From an uncultured Planctomycetaceae bacterium (GTDB lineage: Bacteria > Planctomycetota > Planctomycetia > Planctomycetales > Planctomycetaceae): DNA of 64,000 bases. The notes under the pieces were generated by a model. It was not told where the DNA came from, ran no database searches, and worked only from the letters and a program-made list of their open reading frames with translations. Shown here in pieces: positions 53,712 through 62,129 of the stretch. The stretch is from the NCBI GenBank assembly GCA_903858815.1, contig CAIOKE010000243.1, forward strand, positions 1 through 64,000. The letters run 5' to 3'. A program made the translations under genes and the position numbers. Numbering within the stretch: position 1 is the first letter of the stretch; each line of letters starts with the position of its first letter.

Positions 53712-54743
53712 TCAAACGAACAGTCTGATGCACTGAGCCGTGAATACCACAGGAGTCAGCCAGAGACAGATGACCTGCCAGCCCCGGGGCATCTGAAACT
53801 CGTGGCGAGTGACACAGGTCAGAGGATCCATCGGCATGCTGGAAACCAGAGAGTTCCAGTGATAGACAAGTGGGCTGCACATACTGCTTAAAAGGGCAGG
53901 AGTCCGACCATCATCAGTTTCTGCTGGCTCTTCATTCAGAGGAATCGGCATGGTGAGCCCAACCATGGCTGCCTCGGCGCTGAACAGAAACAAAAGCGAG
54001 GGGACCAGCATCATGGCAGTTACCAGCAGATAGGTGGCGGTTGACGGGGAGACGCCCCCCGGACCAGCCATGATCGACAGAAGCAGAATGACCGAAGCGA
54101 GGTTGGCGACAAATCCTGTGATCAGGACAGCGGGCATCATCAGCAGTGACTGGATACAGGAACGCCGCTGCAGACTACCCCAAAGCAGTACGAGGAGCGC
54201 CAGCGAGGGCCACGAGAAGATGCCACCAGCCACCTGCTGAACATCGACCATCCCTGACAGGACCGACAGCTGCGACCCTTCACGGAAGTGATACAGCCCC
54301 TGATCAGAGGCCGCGTAACTGCTGACTGAGGTCTGCAGTTTCAGCAGCAGTGGCCACAGCTGACGTGACAGATCAGGAGGCAGCGAAAGCAGCAACAGTG
54401 GATATGCTGTCAGATAACTGAAATCACTGGTCTTCTGCCTGTTGACAGTGGAGATGCACAGGGACAGTAACAGCAGCCATGCTGCTGCCGCCGCCAGCCA
54501 CGCAGAGTTCGTCAGTACCGCAGCAGTCAGCAACACCACATCCAGCACGATCAGTAACCCGCCTCGAACTGTCCAGCGAGCGTTTTCTGCCGGCTTTTTC
54601 AGGGCCATCGCTGCTGCGAAGCCCGCACCGATAAAAGCGGGCCAGTAGAATGGTTCCTGAATCCGGTCCCAGAGGAATCGGAGCAGCAGCGGGGCATGTG
54701 CCGCCAACAGCAGAAGAATTGGTAAACGTCCCCGCCCCAGCAT
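53712..54743 (-). CDS. Exosortase-U-like membrane protein lacking catalytic residues
   Basis: A 343-residue protein with about eight membrane helices. The N-terminus (LLLLAAHAPLLLRFLW) and the segment MVDVQQVAGGIFSWPSL followed by RRSCIQSLLMM and GFVANLASVILL align by eye with exosortases. At the catalytic positions the usual Cys (ACSG) is Ala (VAGG), the Arg after the AN motif is Ser, and no His follows in the expected helix. The enzyme is therefore probably inactive or repurposed. A C-terminal membrane helix ends the protein. It precedes a TPR gene in the same unit. The family call is motif-based. Confidence 0.68.
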   Translation of the reverse strand: MLGRGRLPILLLLAAHAPLLLRFLWDRIQEPFYWPAFIGAGFAAAMALKKPAENARWTVRGGLLIVLDVVLLTAAVLTNSAWLAAAAAWLLLLSLCISTVNRQKTSDFSYLTAYPLLLLSLPPDLSRQLWPLLLKLQTSVSSYAASDQGLYHFREGSQLSVLSGMVDVQQVAGGIFSWPSLALLVLLWGSLQRRSCIQSLLMMPAVLITGFVANLASVILLLSIMAGPGGVSPSTATYLLVTAMMLVPSLLFLFSAEAAMVGLTMPIPLNEEPAETDDGRTPALLSSMCSPLVYHWNSLVSSMPMDPLTCVTRHEFQMPRGWQVICLWLTPVVFTAQCIRLFV

Positions 54744-54819
54744 TGCCCTGCCCTGCTAAATCCACGCAGATCGGTACTGATTCCAGGTCTGCAACAGATC
54801 ACTCTGCCACGTGTGAGGG

Positions 54820-54825
54820 AATATA
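54820..54825 (-). promoter_or_regulatory. Possible -10 box for the exosortase-like/TPR unit
   Basis: On the minus strand TATATT lies about 75 bases before the start at 54743. No good -35 is seen. Confidence 0.25.
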
Positions 54826-54853
54826 CCGAATCATCTGGGGCTTTTTGCAGGGT

Positions 54854-54887
54854 TTTCCCTTGAATTGAGAGCGGGTATTCAGGGAAA
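54854..54887 (-). terminator. Hairpin after the CRTAC1 gene
   Basis: Arms 54854-54865 and 54877-54887 pair over 11 bases with one bulge. The hairpin lies about 110 bases past the CRTAC1 stop and just upstream of the possible promoter at 54820, so it may separate two transcription units. Confidence 0.4.
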
Positions 54888-54993
54888 TCGGAACTCAATG
54901 AACGGTTTTTTCGATTATCGCCCTGAAATCGATCGTTTTCAGGCTGACGGTGACCGGGTTTACGGCCCGAATGGTTTGGCCAGCAGGCCGGTG

Positions 54994-56778
54994 TTATGGT
55001 TCCTGAACGGACTGGACGGCGTTCAGTGGCCCCGGAGACAGGGTTTGCCGGCGTCCCGACGGCCACGTAATGATCAGCTCCAGTGGCTGCTCATCCGGAC
55101 GGATTCCAAAGTGCAGGGCGGGCTGGTGAGTTGAAGCGTAACTGCCCCCACCCTTCAGCTGCCGCAGCAGAGTTCTTTGATCGGTCCGCAGCTCGGCGAT
55201 GCAGCCGATCGGGTGACGTGGCGAGCTGGTGCCCGAAAGGTGCAGGGTCAGCCAGCGTCCGACACTTGTGGACTCGTTCTGCAAAAGCGACGCTTTGGAT
55301 TCGACGGGCGTGGTCAGCATGTCCATTCGCCCGTCCATGTTCCAGTCCAGCAGCGCAAGACCTCGCCCATTCACCTGTTGCAGCAGAGCGGGTCCGGCCG
55401 CTGCAGTAGCCTCGCGAAACCATGAATGCTCAATATTCTCCAGCAGCAGCATTCTCTGCTTTGCGGGTGAATGCTGCGGAAACCGCACAACGTTGCCGTT
55501 ACAGACGGCGAGATCCTCGTCGCCGTCGAGATCAAAGTCGCAGAAGCCGGTTCCCCAACCTACATAATGGGCCCCGATGGCGGCAATGCCCGCTTCATCA
55601 CTGACGTGACGAAACATCATGCTGCCCTGATTTCGATACAGCGCAAAACTTTCCATTTCGAAGTTGGCAGCCCACAGATCGAAGCGACCATCATTGTCAA
55701 AGTCTGCGGCGTCCACACCCATACTGGCATCAGGAGAACCACGACTGCTGACTCCAGCGCCGCTGGAGATTGAGCGATCCTCAAAACGCCGGCCTTCCTG
55801 GTTGCGATACAGAAAGTTCATCATCACATCATTGCCAACGTAAACATCGATGAAACCATCGCGATCGATATCAGCCGCGACAACGCCAAGTGCCTTTCCG
55901 TCTGTCCGTACACCCCACTCCGCCGATTGATTCCGCCAGGTTCCGTCCGCCTGACTGAGAAACAGAAAGTCCGGGCAGGCATTGAACAGCTTGGGTGAGC
56001 AGTTGTCCCTGGTGACTCCGTCAGCAGCAAAACACGGCGGATCATTTTCAAAGGACCAGTCCACATATCCGGCCACGTACAGATCGAGACACCCGTCTCG
56101 ATTAAAGTCTGCCCACGCCGCTGATGAGCACCACGTTGGACATTGAATTCCGGAATTCGCCGTGTCATCTGCGAATGTCCCGTCACCCTGATTGCGGAAG
56201 TACAGTACGCCGCCGTAACCCGTCACCAGCAGATCAGGAAACCCGTCGTTATCTGCATCCGCAACGGCCAGTCCATGGTGATAAAGCGGTATATTCTGCA
56301 GTCCGGCAGCGGGCGTGTGATCGGAGAAGTGATTGCCGCGGTTACGAAGTACAAACACAGGTCTGCCGACAGGGCGTCTGCCCTCGAATGTGCCACCTCC
56401 GGCGATCAGTGCATCCGGCAGACCGTCTCGGTCAATGTCGGTTGCCGCAGCACCACCGCCGAGAGATTCAAGGATCGTGGCGTACCCGAATTCTTCCCCT
56501 CGGCGTGGAAACAGTTCCGGGAACCGGGTGTCTGCGACTGGCGTAAATCGCATTTCTGAGGCGGGAGTTGCGTCGTCGGTGGCGGGCACAATCGGCGGTT
56601 TCGGGGCTGAGAATGCAGGCTGTGAAACGACATTCGGCTGCGCCGATGTGCTGGCACTCTCGGGCGGGTTTGTTGTGCAGCCACAGAACGTCAGCACCGT
56701 GAGCAGGCCTGTCAGATACTGCCACGCGGATGCGCAGTTCTGCAGGAAAGATCCTACTGGCGACTCAGTTTGATCCAT
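54994..56778 (-). CDS. CRTAC1-type FG-GAP/ASPIC-UnbV lipoprotein
   Basis: A 594-residue surface lipoprotein; the lipobox is TFCGC near residue 33. The body is built of FG-GAP/VCBS propeller repeats with calcium-type DxDxDG loops (DIDRDGLPDALIAGG, DADNDGFPDLLVTGYGG, DFNRDGCLDLYVAGY, DFDLDGDEDLAVCNG). The C-terminal ASPIC/UnbV domain has HLSGTSSPRHPIGCIAELRT and ends with HFGIRPDEQPLELIITWPSGRRQ. It is probably an extracellular adhesion or carbohydrate-binding protein. The start overlaps the end of the ABC permease gene by 25 bases, which suggests co-expression with the exporter. Confidence 0.88.
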   Translation of the reverse strand: MDQTESPVGSFLQNCASAWQYLTGLLTVLTFCGCTTNPPESASTSAQPNVVSQPAFSAPKPPIVPATDDATPASEMRFTPVADTRFPELFPRRGEEFGYATILESLGGGAAATDIDRDGLPDALIAGGGTFEGRRPVGRPVFVLRNRGNHFSDHTPAAGLQNIPLYHHGLAVADADNDGFPDLLVTGYGGVLYFRNQGDGTFADDTANSGIQCPTWCSSAAWADFNRDGCLDLYVAGYVDWSFENDPPCFAADGVTRDNCSPKLFNACPDFLFLSQADGTWRNQSAEWGVRTDGKALGVVAADIDRDGFIDVYVGNDVMMNFLYRNQEGRRFEDRSISSGAGVSSRGSPDASMGVDAADFDNDGRFDLWAANFEMESFALYRNQGSMMFRHVSDEAGIAAIGAHYVGWGTGFCDFDLDGDEDLAVCNGNVVRFPQHSPAKQRMLLLENIEHSWFREATAAAGPALLQQVNGRGLALLDWNMDGRMDMLTTPVESKASLLQNESTSVGRWLTLHLSGTSSPRHPIGCIAELRTDQRTLLRQLKGGGSYASTHQPALHFGIRPDEQPLELIITWPSGRRQTLSPGPLNAVQSVQEP

Positions 56779-58310
56779 TGGTCACGAATCCACAGCTGCA
56801 GTGGCAACAGAGTGAAAAGCCATGTCCAGAACGCCGTAATGGCCCATGCAAACGCCCGACTGGGGCGATAATTGTGAGTGATGGCGATACGGTCCACGAC
56901 ATCAGGAATTGTCAGCACGGGACCGGCGATGATGAAGAAGGCAAAGAACGAGATCAGCACGGTTAAGGGCAGCGCGGCCCAGCGAGTGCAGAGGGACAGC
57001 AAGGCTGCCACGTGGCTACTGAATGCCAGCATCAGTGTCCAGACGACAATTGTCTCTATATCCACAAGGGTCGTTACACTGTGGTATGAAATACAGAGCG
57101 TCAACAGGGACCAGCAGGCCGAGGGCAGAATTGCCACCACGCACCCGGCAGCCTTCTGCAGCAGGATGGACGTGGGTGAGCAGGGAGTCATGGCGATGGT
57201 GGCCTGAGTGGACTGCCGCAACTCTGAGAACAGGGAACCTGACGAATACAGCAGCACCTCGACAGTCAGCACTGATGCGAACAGCAGCATGGCAGTCCAG
57301 CCGAAGTCGCCGTTCAGCGAAAAACTCCACTGCTTCGTGCCGACATACTGGATGACGACGAAGGCCGTGTAGACAGCAGCACCGCTGAAAAACTTCACAG
57401 CAAAAAACGGCCAGCCGCCTGTGTAGAAATGGAAATCACGCCACATCAGCGGAAGTCGCCAGCAGCGTTCGATCGGCATGCGGCGTTTCATCGGACCAGC
57501 TTCCGAGTCTGTTGCGCTGGCGTTACGAGCCCAGGCGGTCAGACGCAGCGTACTGATTCCGAAGCAGAGCGTGGCCAGCAACAGGCTGAGCCAGAACTGA
57601 GTACTGACAAAACTGGTCTTATCCCAGTCATTCAGTATGATCTCGATGCGGACCGCCGGTGACAGTACCTCGATCGCTGCAGGCAGATTCCGCAGTACGG
57701 TCATCAGAGCGTTTGGGAGGACGGCTGCAGGAATCGCGGTGATGGTTGTGCGAGTGACTGCAGGGAGCACAAAGAATACGACGGCGGCCGAGCCGGCAAT
57801 GGCAGCTGCGCGGCCGGATGTCGCACAGCGGGCACTGGCCAGCAGGGCGGCATTCGCAGTAAGTATCAGCCATGCGGCAAGTGCTGCCCACGCCGCCAGC
57901 AGCTGCTGCCACAGCACGCCACCCAATGTTACGGCAAGGAATGAAAACGGAATCTGGACTGCCAGCAGCATCAATGCACTGACCAGTCTGGATGTGGATT
58001 TTCCCAGAGTAATGGCGAGGGGAGACAACCCCGCAAGTTGCAGTAAAGCCAGAGTGCCGGCATCTTTTTCTTCGGTCACGGCTGTAGAAAAATAACTGAT
58101 CCCAGCCACTGAAATCAGCAGAATGTTCAGATAGCAGATCGTTTCAAAGTAACGCAGGCCGATACGGGTCGATCCGAAAGTGTTGGTCCACGCCAGCGAA
58201 AGTGTGAACAGCATCATGAAGGCGAAGCCGCCACGCACCACGTGGGGCCACACTGATCGACTGTCAGCGCGCAGAGTCCAGACGAACAAAGCCGTTGTGC
58301 CCGATATCAT
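56754..58310 (-). CDS. ABC-2 type transporter permease
   Basis: A 518-residue inner-membrane protein with about twelve hydrophobic segments. TAVTEEKDAGTLALLQLAGLSPLAITLGK is the coupling-helix motif of ABC-2 permeases and is repeated more weakly at about residue 370 (LRQSTQATIAMTPCSPTSILLQK), so the gene is likely an internal duplication. It is coupled to the ATPase gene by an ATGA overlap at 58307-58310. The substrate is unknown. Confidence 0.85.
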   Translation of the reverse strand: MISGTTALFVWTLRADSRSVWPHVVRGGFAFMMLFTLSLAWTNTFGSTRIGLRYFETICYLNILLISVAGISYFSTAVTEEKDAGTLALLQLAGLSPLAITLGKSTSRLVSALMLLAVQIPFSFLAVTLGGVLWQQLLAAWAALAAWLILTANAALLASARCATSGRAAAIAGSAAVVFFVLPAVTRTTITAIPAAVLPNALMTVLRNLPAAIEVLSPAVRIEIILNDWDKTSFVSTQFWLSLLLATLCFGISTLRLTAWARNASATDSEAGPMKRRMPIERCWRLPLMWRDFHFYTGGWPFFAVKFFSGAAVYTAFVVIQYVGTKQWSFSLNGDFGWTAMLLFASVLTVEVLLYSSGSLFSELRQSTQATIAMTPCSPTSILLQKAAGCVVAILPSACWSLLTLCISYHSVTTLVDIETIVVWTLMLAFSSHVAALLSLCTRWAALPLTVLISFFAFFIIAGPVLTIPDVVDRIAITHNYRPSRAFAWAITAFWTWLFTLLPLQLWIRDQWIKLSRQ

Positions 58311-59275
58311 ACCGGGACTCCGCGAGTTGTCAGGTCCATAAAGGCATCGTTCAGGTGTCGTCGCTGTTGTCCGATGGAAGCCACCGGAAGATCGAGGGGA
58401 ACCAGTTCCCGCAGCAGATCATTACCAGTCAGTCCTTCTGCGAGCTGCAGGGTGAAGTCACGTCCGTTACTGAATTCCGGTTCGGTGACTTCAGTGACTG
58501 CGGCTAATGTCCGCAGTTTGTCCATGATGCCTGGCAAAGCAGTTGTGAGTCGCAGGTTCCACGTGGTCTGCTGTGCTGGTGACTCAAGCAGCAGATCCAT
58601 TGGTCCGCTGTAGCGGACGTGGCCACGGTCGATAATTGTCACAGCGTCGCACAAGTCGGCCAGTTCACTGAGAATATGCGAACTGATGAACACTGTTTTG
58701 CCGATCCGCCGCAGCTCACGCAGGATTTCCATCAGTTCGATGCGAGCACGCGGATCAAGACCACTGGCTGGCTCGTCCAGCAGCAGCAGCTCGGGATCGT
58801 GGACCAGCACGCGGGCCAGACTGACACGCTGCTGCATTCCTCGGGACAGGCCTGAGATCAGATCGTTGCGACGTCCGTCCATGTCGGTCAGGTTGAGCAC
58901 ATCACTGATGACACGGTCCCGTTGTTCGGGAGTCAGTCCGTAGGCTGTGCCGAAAAAATCAAGGTATTCAGCGACGGTCATCTGGCGATACATACTGAAG
59001 TGGTCGGGCATATAACCGATGCGTCTGCGGATCTGTGCGGACTCACTTTTGATGTTGCTGCCGAAAATCTCTACTTCGCCGCGATTGGGCTGCAGCAGAG
59101 TACAAATCATCCGCATGGTGGTTGTCTTACCGGCACCATTGGGGCCGACAAAGGCATGCAGCGTCCGGGGCAGGACACAAAACGAAACGTTACTGAGGGC
59201 CTGGTGCCCGCGAAAGGCGTGCGACAACTGATTGACGAAGATGGCGGGGACTGTATCGCGAGTAATCGCTGGCAT
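58307..59275 (-). CDS. ABC transporter ATP-binding protein
   Basis: About 322 residues. Walker A is GPNGAGKTT, Q-loop YMPDHFSMYRQMTV, signature LSRGMQQRVS, Walker B LLLLDEPASGLD and the His switch is ISSHIL. It belongs to the NatA/CcmA-like exporter ATPases and pairs with the permease encoded next. ATG 59275 (MPAITRD) is chosen over a longer frame to 59371, whose extra residues lack family features; no Shine-Dalgarno is obvious. It is a different subunit pair from the exporter at 3723-8205. Confidence 0.88.
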   Translation of the reverse strand: MPAITRDTVPAIFVNQLSHAFRGHQALSNVSFCVLPRTLHAFVGPNGAGKTTTMRMICTLLQPNRGEVEIFGSNIKSESAQIRRRIGYMPDHFSMYRQMTVAEYLDFFGTAYGLTPEQRDRVISDVLNLTDMDGRRNDLISGLSRGMQQRVSLARVLVHDPELLLLDEPASGLDPRARIELMEILRELRRIGKTVFISSHILSELADLCDAVTIIDRGHVRYSGPMDLLLESPAQQTTWNLRLTTALPGIMDKLRTLAAVTEVTEPEFSNGRDFTLQLAEGLTGNDLLRELVPLDLPVASIGQQRRHLNDAFMDLTTRGVPV

Positions 59276-59524
59276 AACGGTGTACTGTTTTTTGAGAACG
59301 GATCTGTCCGTTTTTTTTTGCAGGAGTCTGCAGCTGGTTATTTTTGTCTGAGGGACCGGGAAAAACAACATCCACAGCTCGGATTCGGCAATTCGGACGG
59401 CGGATCACTTTCCTGTTGCCGGATTTACTGCGATGCTGACCGCTGACGGCAGTGTACCGTCGCTGTTTTCAGAAGCCGGGGCTGCAGGCCTGCGGCTTAC
59501 GGTGTGCAAGGGGAGGATTCGGCT

Positions 59525-61186
59525 GTGCCGCTGACATTCAGAATTGTGCTGGGTTGTCTGGGAATTGTGGCTGGGCTGGCAGGACTGCATTCGGGTGGGG
59601 GGTGTGCAGCTGCCGAGCGTCCGAATGTTGTTGTGGTGTTTGCGGACGACTGGGGACGATTTGCCAGTGCTTACGGCAGGCTTGAACCGGGCGGATTGTG
59701 CGATGTTGTGCAGACTCCGAACTTTGATCGCCTGGCAGCATCGGGGGTGCTGTTCACGCGGGCCTTCGTGAATGCTCCTTCCTGTACTCCCTGCCGCAGT
59801 TCGTTGCTGTCCGGGCAGTATTTCTGGCGTACGGGTCGAGGTGCCATTCTGCAGGGGGCAATCTGGGACGATCAGATTCCAACATTCCCGTTGCTTCTGG
59901 AAAGCTCGGGGTATCAGATTGGTCATACGGCGAAGGTGTGGAGTCCTGGCAGTCCGGGCAATGCGCCGATCGGTGCTGGTCGCACGGCGGTCCGAGGTGC
60001 GCGGGGACGGTTCAACGAGTATTCAGAAACGCTCAGTGCCAGTGACGACCCTGCAGCAACTGGTGAGCAGTTGCTGTCCGAGGTACGTGCCAATTTTCGC
60101 ACGTTCCTGCAGGCTCGTCGTCCGGATGCTCCTTTTCTGTACTGGTGGGGGCCGACAACAACGCACCGGACGTGGGTCAGGGGTTCCGGAAAACGTCTTT
60201 GGAATATTGATCCGGAACTGTTACGGGGCCGGATGCCAGGACATCTGCCGGATGTGCCTGAGGTGCGTGAAGATGTGGCCGATTATCTGGGTGAAGTGCA
60301 GGCGGTGGACGCCGGGTTGGGGGCAGTGCTGGAGGTCCTTGAGGAGACTGGTGAGCGTGAGCGGACGATGGTCATTGTCAGTGGAGATCATGGGATGCCG
60401 GGAGTCCCGGGAGGCAAATGCAATCTGTATGATGCGGGAACTCGAGTTTCACTGGCCGTTTCGTGGCCGGCGATGGTGCCGGCGGGGCGAGTTGTGGATG
60501 ATTTCGTCAGTCTGCCGGATCTGGCACCGACAGTCCTGCAGGCGGCTGGCGTTGAGGTACCGGCCGTAATGACGGGTCGAAGTCTGCTGGAGGTTTTGAA
60601 ATCAACCGCAGCCGGGCAGGTGGATGCGACCAGAGAGCACGTGGTGATTGGACGTGAGCGTCATGTGGCAGCAGCGCGGCCAGAGCTGCTGCCTTACCCT
60701 CAGCGTGCTCTGCGAACGGCCGATTTTCTGTACATTCGAAACTTTGCTCCGGAACGCTGGCCGATGGGTGTTGGCCCTGGCTTTGGAGCTCCAGCGGGCC
60801 CGTGGCCAGACTCTGAAAAACTTACCAATTCCACATACGCTGCGTTTGCGGACATGGATGCCAGTCCCACGAAGGCGTGGGTGATTGAGCAGGGATTGCA
60901 GCAGCCGGAATATCGAGTGTTCTTTGATCGCGCGTTTGCCCAGCGACCGGCGGAAGAGCTTTATGATCTGCGGAAAGATCCGGAGCAGGTTCGAAATGTG
61001 GCAACGGATCCGGCGTATGCCGAAGTGCTGCGGTCTGAGGGTGAGCGGTTACTGGCGATTCTGCGTGAATCGGGTGATCCGCGAGTGACGACGGAACCCT
61101 GTGTGTTCGACCTGCCCCCGTACGCTGGTGAGCTGGAGCCGTCAGGAGGCGGGAAGAAGGCGAAGAAGGCCGCGCAGGGGAAGTAG
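59525..61186 (+). CDS. Sulfatase (family S1, Cys-type)
   Basis: About 553 residues. A signal peptide (VLGCLGIVAGLAGLHSGGGCAAA) precedes RPNVVVVFADDWG with metal-binding Asp 41-42. The formylglycine motif CTPCR starts at Cys 87. The later HGMPGVPGGK and TGRSL segments fit. A GTG at 59525 is preferred because GGGGAGG lies eight bases upstream; a GTG at 59504 is an alternative. No sulfatase-modifying (FGE) gene is in the window. It is likely periplasmic and acts on sulfated polysaccharides, as in other marine planctomycetes; the substrate is not predictable. Confidence 0.9.
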   Translation: MPLTFRIVLGCLGIVAGLAGLHSGGGCAAAERPNVVVVFADDWGRFASAYGRLEPGGLCDVVQTPNFDRLAASGVLFTRAFVNAPSCTPCRSSLLSGQYFWRTGRGAILQGAIWDDQIPTFPLLLESSGYQIGHTAKVWSPGSPGNAPIGAGRTAVRGARGRFNEYSETLSASDDPAATGEQLLSEVRANFRTFLQARRPDAPFLYWWGPTTTHRTWVRGSGKRLWNIDPELLRGRMPGHLPDVPEVREDVADYLGEVQAVDAGLGAVLEVLEETGERERTMVIVSGDHGMPGVPGGKCNLYDAGTRVSLAVSWPAMVPAGRVVDDFVSLPDLAPTVLQAAGVEVPAVMTGRSLLEVLKSTAAGQVDATREHVVIGRERHVAAARPELLPYPQRALRTADFLYIRNFAPERWPMGVGPGFGAPAGPWPDSEKLTNSTYAAFADMDASPTKAWVIEQGLQQPEYRVFFDRAFAQRPAEELYDLRKDPEQVRNVATDPAYAEVLRSEGERLLAILRESGDPRVTTEPCVFDLPPYAGELEPSGGGKKAKKAAQGK

Positions 61187-61524
61187 TCTGCTGGTGATAA
61201 AAACGTGGGCACAACGTCACATGATGTGTGCGGTGTTGGTCAGTGGTCAGTAAACGCAAAGCCCCCCTCGAGAGGGCGAGGCTCCCGCCGAGCCGAAGTG
61301 CGGTGGATTACCGTTACCGAGCTGGTGCTCGGTGGTCCCAGGGGCGAGCCGTTGGCGGAAACCAGCGGGTGTTTTTTGCCACGGAATGCCACGGCGGGAC
61401 ATGCCTGCGTGAATGGCCAGCTTCTGTTTTTCGCCGGCAGCTTTTCGTAGGCCTCTGTCAAACTGCAAGTTGCAGGTGCGTGTGGGATTTCGCGTTGATC
61501 CCGAAAACGGGCGACTGGCGGGTC
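61187..61524. other. Non-coding region with dispersed repeat copy C
   Basis: A 338-base gap between the sulfatase and the small membrane protein gene. It contains the repeat cluster at 61275-61372. Nothing else is identifiable. Confidence 0.5.
61275..61372 (+). repeat. Dispersed repeat cluster, copy C
   Basis: The order is module 1 (GGCGAGGCTCCCGCCGAGCC at 61275-61294), module 2 (ACCGAGC/GCTCGGT around TGGT at 61316-61333, followed by GGTCCCAGGGG as in copy A), then module 3-like CGAGCCGTTGGCGGAAACCAGC followed by GGGTGTT. Module 1 differs from copy A by one base. Confidence 0.7.
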
Positions 61525-61899
61525 TTATGGAAACATCAGACTGATGAAGACGATTGAGAAGAAGCTGAGCAGCATGGCGGTGGAGACCACGATACCAATG
61601 ATTGCGAGGGTGTGTGAGCGTCTTTCGGAGACGCAGCTGAGCAGACTGAGTACGAGTGCGACGATGTTCAGTAGTGCGGCGCTGGCGGCCACGGTCATCA
61701 GGCGAGTGAGTGCTGGGGCATTTGTGGAGTATTCATTGAGTGCAGCGCGATTTGTTGGCAGCTGCAACAGCATTTGCCGCAGTACTGCGTAGAGTATGGT
61801 GGCGATGATGGCAAATCCGATGGCGACCCAGCCGAGATGATCGGGGTATTCGGGCGTCTCTGTCGCCGACAGATTCTCTGTAGTACGATCGCTGGACAT
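61525..61899 (-). CDS. Small membrane protein
   Basis: A 124-residue protein with three predicted membrane helices (WVAIGFAIIATILYAVL, MTVAASAALLNIVALVLSLL and HTLAIIGIVVSTAMLLSFFSIVFISLMF) and a polar N-terminus. No conserved domain is recognised; tiny proteins of this layout are common in planctomycetes. It is alone on the minus strand between the sulfatase and gpsA. Confidence 0.65.
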   Translation of the reverse strand: MSSDRTTENLSATETPEYPDHLGWVAIGFAIIATILYAVLRQMLLQLPTNRAALNEYSTNAPALTRLMTVAASAALLNIVALVLSLLSCVSERRSHTLAIIGIVVSTAMLLSFFSIVFISLMFP

Positions 61900-62071
61900 A
61901 GGGACGCGGCATTCTGAGGGAGTGTGACGCCAGAGTGGTTGTGATTTGAGAATCTGCGTGGGCAGGTCTCGGAGTCTGGCAGCGTACAGATTTGGCCCTG
62001 GGAAGTCGAAGTGATTGCCGGGATTCCCACTGAAATCCCTGGTCTGCGAGCGGGTTGCCGGGCCTGACTTC

Positions 62072-62080
62072 TGCTATACT
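62072..62080 (+). promoter_or_regulatory. Candidate extended -10 promoter for gpsA
   Basis: TGC directly precedes TATACT (62075-62080), an extended -10 element. A weak -35 would overlap GGGTTG. The predicted leader is about 45 bases before ATG 62130. Confidence 0.5.
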
Positions 62081-62129
62081 TTTCGTCTCTGGATCAGTTG
62101 GGATGAGCAGGTGTGGAGAAACGTCAGGT

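Noticed and set aside
54865-55134. Small plus-strand gene between the exosortase-like and CRTAC1 genes
   Set aside because: It runs antisense into the conserved C-terminus of the CRTAC1 protein and crosses the hairpin at 54854-54887.
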